Both the position numbers and the translations under genes were made by a program. 10,878 bases of DNA from Chloroflexota bacterium (GTDB lineage: Bacteria; Chloroflexota; Dehalococcoidia; Lucifugimonadales; Lucifugimonadaceae). The DNA is taken from positions 1 through 10,878 of the forward strand of contig JACETA010000025.1 of the NCBI GenBank assembly GCA_013911545.1. Reading direction: 5' to 3'. Below the pieces are notes generated by a model. The model did no database searches. It saw only the letters and a list, made by a program, of their open reading frames with translations, and was not told the origin of the DNA. Every line of letters begins with the position of its first letter. Position 1 is the stretch's first letter. Positions 6,822 to 10,878 of the stretch are shown here, piece by piece.

Positions 6822-8084
6822 ATGAAAAAATTAAATATTGAGATAGAGACCCATGGTTGCAAACTAAACTTTGCTGATAGCCAATCAATAGCTAAAAAAT
6901 TTTATTCCGCAGGTCATAATGTTTTCGATAACAAGGATACTGGTTCAAGAGATATCTATATATTAAATTCATGCACAGTGACCCACGTTGCAGACTCTAA
7001 AGCAAGAAAATCAATAAGAAAAGTTAAAAAAAATAACCCAGAAGTATTAACCATAATGACTGGTTGTTACGCTGAAAGAGATAAAGAAAAAATCAAAGAT
7101 ATTAACGAAGTTGATTTAGTAGTAACAAATAAAGAAAAAAAAGATATATTAGAAAAAGTTTATGATTATTTTGATGAAGAGCCTGTAAACATTCCATTTG
7201 TTGATAATTACCCTCTTATTGGCAGGACAAGAGCTAGTATAAAGATCCAAGAAGGGTGCAACCAAGTATGCTCATATTGCATTATTCCGTATGTAAGAGG
7301 GAGGGAGAAAAGTGTAAGTCAGGAAAATATAATAAATAAAATTAATAATGCTGATAAAAATGGAATAAGAGAAGTTGTTTTGACAGGAACCCAACTTGGA
7401 AATTATGGGTTTGATTTAGATGGGCCTAACCTAAAAGGTTTAATTAGGAGGGTATTAAATGAAACAAAAATTGAACGAATAAGGGTGAGTTCGCTACAAC
7501 CCAAAGAAATTGATGAAGAATTAATTAATATATGGAAATATGAGAGCAAAGGAAGGTTATGCCCACATTTTCATCTTCCATTGCAAAGTGGAAGTAATAA
7601 TATTCTAAATAAAATGCGTAGAAAATATTCTTCTAAAGAATTTATAGATATAACAAATATGATTAATTTAAGGATTCCCTCAGCATCAATAACAACTGAT
7701 ATTATTGTTGGTTTTCCTTCGGAAACTGAAAATGATTTTAATGAAACTTTGAAAGTCGTAGAGAAATCCTACTTAAATAATTTACATGTCTTCCCTTACT
7801 CAACGCGCCCAGGAACATCTGCTTTTTATGCCAAAGACCATATAAATCCCGAAATAATTAAATTTAGATCAAAAGAATTAACAAAATTATCAAATAATAT
7901 TTCTGTTAACTCTATGAAAAAAATTGTAGGTAAAAAAAGATCTGTTCTTTGGGAAGGTAAAGATAAGAATTCAGGTTTAACGGAAGATTATTACAGGGTA
8001 AAAAGAAGATTCACAGATAAACCTATTGATGAAATTACACAACAAAAAATAAAAGGCCTAGAAAAAAATAGTTTATATATTTAA
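6822..8084 (+). CDS. mtaB: tRNA (N6-threonylcarbamoyladenosine(37)-C2)-methylthiotransferase
   Basis: MtaB is a radical-SAM methylthiotransferase that converts t6A to ms2t6A at position 37 of tRNAs reading ANN codons. The 420 residues are of normal length. The N-terminal UPF0004 domain (about 3-110) has the three auxiliary-cluster cysteines C13 (HGCKLN), C51 (NSCTVT) and C82 (TGCYAE). The radical-SAM domain (about 135-355) has C146, C150 and C153 in GCNQVCSYCIIPYVRGREKS, plus VVLTGTQLGNYG and HFHLPLQSGSNNILNKMRRKYS. A C-terminal TRAM-like RNA-binding domain covers about 365-415. HGCKLNFADSQ and the NSCTVTHVADSKARKSIRK stretch fit MtaB better than MiaB or RimO, though the subfamily rests on motif style. 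ATG at 6822 has only a weak AGG close by. It diverges from fabF across 64 bases and ends 20 bases from the convergent beta-lactamase-fold gene. Confidence 0.9.
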   Translation: MKKLNIEIETHGCKLNFADSQSIAKKFYSAGHNVFDNKDTGSRDIYILNSCTVTHVADSKARKSIRKVKKNNPEVLTIMTGCYAERDKEKIKDINEVDLVVTNKEKKDILEKVYDYFDEEPVNIPFVDNYPLIGRTRASIKIQEGCNQVCSYCIIPYVRGREKSVSQENIINKINNADKNGIREVVLTGTQLGNYGFDLDGPNLKGLIRRVLNETKIERIRVSSLQPKEIDEELINIWKYESKGRLCPHFHLPLQSGSNNILNKMRRKYSSKEFIDITNMINLRIPSASITTDIIVGFPSETENDFNETLKVVEKSYLNNLHVFPYSTRPGTSAFYAKDHINPEIIKFRSKELTKLSNNISVNSMKKIVGKKRSVLWEGKDKNSGLTEDYYRVKRRFTDKPIDEITQQKIKGLEKNSLYI

Positions 8085-8100
8085 TTCCTAAGCCTTTATT
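8048..8100 (-). terminator. Hairpin with T-run, likely terminator of the beta-lactamase-fold gene
   Basis: On the minus strand, AATAAAGGCTTAG (8100-8088) can pair with CTAGGCCTTTTATT (8061-8048) as about 13 base pairs with one bulged T and one G-T wobble. The loop is about 26 bases. A T-rich stretch (TTTTTTG) follows at once. It lies just after the stop of the minus-strand gene and inside the 3' end of mtaB. The plus-strand version has fewer T residues after the stem, so it is best read as a terminator mainly for the minus strand. The large loop lowers confidence. Confidence 0.5.
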
Positions 8101-8104
8101 GTAC

Positions 8105-8947
8105 TTATACTTCGACTGGCTTGATGTCTACTTTTCCTTTTTTTCTCTCAAGGTATGCCGCGTTAACTTCGTAACCCCTTGAAAAAACCATTAAAGATCC
8201 TTCTTTTTCACAATTTTCAATTAATTTTTTCTTTTGAAAAAGAGTTTTTTCTGGCGATCTATCAAATGCGGTTATAAAAGCAAGAGGGAGATGGTTAGGT
8301 GTTGGAATAATATCACCTAGGAAAACGACTCTCTCTCCACCTGCTTTTACAGTAACTATCATATGTCCAACGCTAGGACCATCTAATACTACTGCCTCAA
8401 CTCCAGGGACTATCTCCGTGTCACCTTCGATAAGTTGCAATTGATTTCTTTCTTCAAGAACTTTTAAATGCTTAACTGCATTGCTATATTTGGGTATAGC
8501 CCATTCATTAGGGTTAAAGGCTTCATTCCACGCGTCACTTTGAATTACATATTTTGCTTTTGGAAATGAAGGAATTATATTTCCTTCTCTATCCATCTTT
8601 GTAGCCCCTCCACACTTTTCAAAGTGCAAATGAGTAAGGACAACATAATCAATATCTTTCGCACTTATACCTTCTTTTCTAAGGTTTGTAGCTAATTTGC
8701 TTGAGCTGTGTCCATAAAATTCTTTAGTTATTTCAGGTTCCTTAGAACCAATACCAGTATCAACAAGAATATTTGCATTTAAAGTTCTAATTAACATGCA
8801 ATTTAAACCTAATCTAACTCTATTTCGTCGATCAGGCTTCATGTTTCTTTCCCATAATGTTTTTGGGACTAAGCCGAAGACAGCCCCTCCGTCTAATAAG
8901 AATGTGCCATCGCTTACTATTCCGACACTTACTTTATCGTTTTTCAT
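8105..8947 (-). CDS. Metallo-beta-lactamase-fold protein with degenerate metal site
   Basis: The 280 residues follow the MBL-fold hydrolase family (YtnP or lactonase-like layout) along the whole length: VDTGIGSKE (62-70), VLTHLHFEKCGG (103-114), the GPSVGH turn (190-195), VVFLGDIIPTPNHLP (207-221) and the closing VFSRGYEV (254-261). The canonical ligands are badly altered. HxHxDH reads H106, H108, E110, K111; the GHTxGH histidine is P191; D212 is kept; the final histidine is R257. Thus four of seven ligands differ, while buried and fold residues remain, so the protein looks like a binding-only pseudoenzyme or one using another metal arrangement. It is intact, with no stops or frameshift. The ATG at 8947 has GGAGGT three bases upstream. 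It is monocistronic, with its own consensus promoter and a likely terminator. Normal relatives hydrolyse lactones or similar esters; that activity should not be assumed. Confidence 0.85.
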   Translation of the reverse strand: MKNDKVSVGIVSDGTFLLDGGAVFGLVPKTLWERNMKPDRRNRVRLGLNCMLIRTLNANILVDTGIGSKEPEITKEFYGHSSSKLATNLRKEGISAKDIDYVVLTHLHFEKCGGATKMDREGNIIPSFPKAKYVIQSDAWNEAFNPNEWAIPKYSNAVKHLKVLEERNQLQLIEGDTEIVPGVEAVVLDGPSVGHMIVTVKAGGERVVFLGDIIPTPNHLPLAFITAFDRSPEKTLFQKKKLIENCEKEGSLMVFSRGYEVNAAYLERKKGKVDIKPVEV

Positions 8948-8993
8948 TTAACCTCCAAGAAAAATAAAATAATGTTATTTAAAATTAATAAAA

Positions 8994-9021
8994 ATTTTAT
9001 ATTAATATAATATTTTGTCAA
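8994..9021 (-). promoter_or_regulatory. Predicted promoter of the beta-lactamase-fold gene with palindrome
   Basis: On the minus strand a perfect TTGACA (9016-9021) is followed after 16 bases by TAAAAT (8994-8999). This is the strongest promoter match in the window and gives a leader of roughly 40 bases. A perfect 14-base palindrome TTATATTAATATAA (8997-9010) lies in the spacer and overlaps the -10 box, where a repressor dimer could bind. Palindromes arise readily in such AT-rich DNA, so the operator idea is weak. Confidence 0.55.
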
Positions 9022-9036
9022 TTTTCAGTTTAATTA

Positions 9037-9064
9037 TTGAATTTTAACGTATAAGTTGTATCAT
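9037..9064 (+). promoter_or_regulatory. Predicted pepA promoter
   Basis: TTGAAT (9037-9042) and TATCAT (9059-9064) are separated by 16 bases. Transcription would start near 9071, just before the Shine-Dalgarno at 9084-9090. It is a moderate match in an AT-rich spacer and lies close to the minus-strand promoter at 8994-9021, so the two divergent promoters share one control region. Confidence 0.4.
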
Positions 9065-9094
9065 TAAATTTGATTAAATTATTAAGGAGGAATG

Positions 9095-10627
9095 ATGAAT
9101 ATAGATTTGACGAAATCTCCAAAAGTTGGGAATACTTTACTAGTTGTTTTTACACACAGCGATAAAATAAAATCTTTAGAAATCCCGTTTGGTGAACAGA
9201 TTGAAATAAATAGTTCAAAAGGTTTTTTAAGTGAGATGAAAAAGTCAGGGGAAATATCTGGGAAAAAAGGTGAAATAACCTTACTTCATTCATTTTTAAT
9301 CGAAAATTTTACTTTTAATTCCAAATATATTTCACAAAAATTACATCCTAAAAGATTACTTTTTGTTGGTTTGGGTAACTCTAAAAATGTTAATAGTGAA
9401 GTTTTAAGGGAAAGCGGAGCAAATATAGCAAAGAAGATCTCCTCTCTTTCGCTTTCAGATTTTTCATTAATTTTAGAAACATCAGGAATGGATGATGTGG
9501 CGGAATCTATTAGCTCAATTTCAGAAGGATTGATTTTAGGGGACTATTCATTTGATGAATTTAAAAGCGATAAAAAGGATTCTGTTTCCATTACTGCTGA
9601 ACTACTTCTCGACGAAATAAATGATAATCATACCGCAGCACTTGATAAGTCAAAAATTACTTCTTTTGCATCTATTAAGGCTAGAAATTTAGTTAATAGA
9701 CCTCCCAATGTTGTCAATCCCGAATATTTAAAAGATTTTAGTGTTGATTTAGCAGATCAAAATGAAAAATTAGATATCGAAATATTTGATAAAGATAAAA
9801 TAAGCAAACTTGGTATGAGGGCATATTTAGGAGTTGCTCAAGGAAGTGTGGCAGAACCTTATGGAATTAAGTTAACTCATAATGGTGACCCTTCTAATAA
9901 GGATAATAATATATGGCTTATTGGTAAGGGGATTACATTTGATTCGGGTGGTTTATCTTTAAAGCCATCTTTTGGAATGATAGAAATGAAATCAGATATG
10001 TCCGGTGGCGCAGCTGTAATTACTGCAATGGAAGCAATTTCTAAGTTAAATCCAAAGATAAATGTAGTTGGTTTATGTTTAGCTACCGAGAATATGCCAG
10101 ATGGAGGAGCCCAGAGAGTAGGTGACATAGTCAAATCAATGAGTGGTAAGACTATTGAAATTGAAAATACTGATGCAGAAGGAAGACTTACTTTAGCTGA
10201 TGCAGTTGAATATGCAAAACAAAATGGTGCAAAAAAAATTATTGATGTTGCAACTCTTACTGGTGCAATGGTAACCGCTTTAGGTCATGGATTAATCGGT
10301 GCTTTTGGAAATAATAATGAATTATTGAACGCTCTTAAAGAATCTGGTGAAGTAACTGGTGAGAAGATTTGGTTAATGCCTCTCGATGAAACTTCAAAAA
10401 AACAAAACAGATCAAAAGTTGCAGATATTAAAAACACTGGGGGTAGGGCTGCAGGTTCAGTAACAGCCGCCCATTTTATAGGTGAATTTGTTGGAGATAC
10501 TCCATGGGTGCATCTTGATATAGCTGGGACAGCAATGAGTTCAAGCTCAAAAGGGTGGATTCCTCAAGGAGCTACAGGATTCCCCTGTAGAACTTTAATT
10601 GAAACAGTAATGAGATTACAAAATTAA
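9095..10627 (+). CDS. pepA: Cytosolic leucyl aminopeptidase, M17 family
   Basis: This dinuclear-metal exopeptidase removes N-terminal residues from peptides in cytoplasmic peptide turnover. The N-terminal macro-like domain covers about 10-170 and the catalytic M17 domain about 185-510. Numbering from the upstream ATG at 9092, metal and catalytic residues match E. coli PepA with constant offset: K279 and D284 in IGKGITFDSGG, D302 in MKSDMSGGAA, D361, E363 and R365 in the signature NTDAEGRL, plus K291. The length of about 510 is typical. Tandem ATGs lie at 9092 and 9095. AAGGAGG ends at 9090, only one base from the first but four from the second, so the second is chosen. Some PepA proteins also bind DNA (E. 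coli carAB, Xer-cer recombination), but nothing here shows that role. It diverges from the beta-lactamase-fold gene and is followed 44 bases later by tRNA-His. Confidence 0.96.
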   Translation: MNIDLTKSPKVGNTLLVVFTHSDKIKSLEIPFGEQIEINSSKGFLSEMKKSGEISGKKGEITLLHSFLIENFTFNSKYISQKLHPKRLLFVGLGNSKNVNSEVLRESGANIAKKISSLSLSDFSLILETSGMDDVAESISSISEGLILGDYSFDEFKSDKKDSVSITAELLLDEINDNHTAALDKSKITSFASIKARNLVNRPPNVVNPEYLKDFSVDLADQNEKLDIEIFDKDKISKLGMRAYLGVAQGSVAEPYGIKLTHNGDPSNKDNNIWLIGKGITFDSGGLSLKPSFGMIEMKSDMSGGAAVITAMEAISKLNPKINVVGLCLATENMPDGGAQRVGDIVKSMSGKTIEIENTDAEGRLTLADAVEYAKQNGAKKIIDVATLTGAMVTALGHGLIGAFGNNNELLNALKESGEVTGEKIWLMPLDETSKKQNRSKVADIKNTGGRAAGSVTAAHFIGEFVGDTPWVHLDIAGTAMSSSSKGWIPQGATGFPCRTLIETVMRLQN

Positions 10628-10671
10628 TTTCTAAAATTTTGAAACTCTGATAAATTCTTATTTGTCTTAAT

Positions 10672-10749
10672 GGTGGGCGTAGTGTAGTTGGTTAACACGT
10701 CAGGTTGTGGCCCTGAAGATCGAGGGTTCGAATCCCTCCGCTCACCCCA
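10672..10749 (+). tRNA. tRNA-His (anticodon GTG)
   Basis: The full cloverleaf folds by hand. The 7-base-pair acceptor stem is 10673-10679 with 10739-10745 (one G-T pair). The D arm is 10682-10698. The anticodon arm is 10700-10716 with GTG at 10707-10709. The T arm is 10722-10738 with TTCGAAT in the loop. G10672 supplies the histidine-specific G-1, facing the discriminator C73 at 10746, and CCA is encoded at 10747-10749. G-1 with C73 is the identity pair recognised by histidyl-tRNA synthetase, so the assignment is firm. No Rho-independent terminator is evident after it. Confidence 0.97.
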
Positions 10750-10831
10750 GACAAGATAAATTTGATTGGTGCAAAAAAATAACTAAACTTCAGTGGTGCC
10801 AAAATAAATCGGATTTCGTAATTTGCTTACT

Positions 10832-10878
10832 ATGAAAGATAAAATAAAAATTCCAGTAGCAACCAAAGACATTGAGGG
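10832..10878 (+). CDS. Start of a gene cut by the window end, possibly NifX/NifB-like
   Basis: ATG at 10832 opens a frame that runs to the end of the window and reads MKDKIKIPVATKDIEG. A short basic start leading into a strand IKIPVATKD resembles the first strand of the dinitrogenase iron-molybdenum cofactor family (NifX/NifB-type, also widespread in non-fixers). With only 15 complete codons this is a guess. There is no clear Shine-Dalgarno in the preceding bases. The spacer between the tRNA and this ATG (10750-10831) shows only two weak GGTGC-A-rich repeats and no gene. Confidence 0.35.
   Translation, partial: MKDKIKIPVATKDIE

Noticed and set aside
10777..10807. Two GGTGC-plus-A-run repeats after tRNA-His as a possible attachment site
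   Set aside because: The repeats are short and imperfect, do not duplicate the tRNA 3' end, and there is no integrase next to them.

Overview
The window is a run of ordinary, vertically inherited-looking bacterial genes in a strongly A+T-rich genome (roughly 30% G+C by eye, not computed). Spacers are short, genes are densely packed, and there is no insertion sequence, prophage, CRISPR array or defence island. The style of several proteins (a Lgt with a GDIxNGEH-type motif, a cytidylate-kinase-like protein with a lysine-less P-loop, a MtaB-type methylthiotransferase, a YtnP-like beta-lactamase-fold protein) suggests a streamlined marine bacterium, perhaps Chloroflexota of the SAR202/Dehalococcoidia type. 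That placement is an inference from protein style, not a demonstrated assignment.

Layout. A promoter and an operator-like GC-rich motif (93-152) precede a 205-residue unknown protein with a winged-helix-like N-terminus (180-797, +). Convergent with it is a minus-strand group running from 4556 down to 790: a XerC/XerD-type recombinase, a cytidylate-kinase-like protein, a tail-anchored 83-residue protein and UvrC. The last three are tightly spaced. Divergent from the recombinase is lgt (4650-5528, +), whose predicted promoter implies a leaderless mRNA. It meets fabF (6757-5525, -) tail to tail at a shared TTAA that supplies both stop codons. mtaB (6822-8084, +) diverges from fabF and converges on a beta-lactamase-fold gene (8947-8105, -) with its own consensus promoter and a terminator-like hairpin. 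Divergent from that is a leucyl aminopeptidase gene (9095-10627, +), then tRNA-His (10672-10749) and the first codons of a gene cut by the window edge.

Functions. The genes cover DNA repair (UvrC), site-specific recombination (Xer), lipoprotein maturation (Lgt), fatty acid elongation (FabF), tRNA modification (MtaB), peptide turnover (PepA) and translation (tRNA-His). They look like independent housekeeping units rather than one pathway.

I found no convincing new multi-gene system. The best leads are at residue and regulatory level: a metallo-beta-lactamase-fold protein in which four of seven canonical metal ligands are replaced, a UvrC missing one of its four iron-sulfur cysteines, an Lgt changed at several positions important in E. 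coli, the leaderless architecture of lgt, and the operator-like motif before the first gene.
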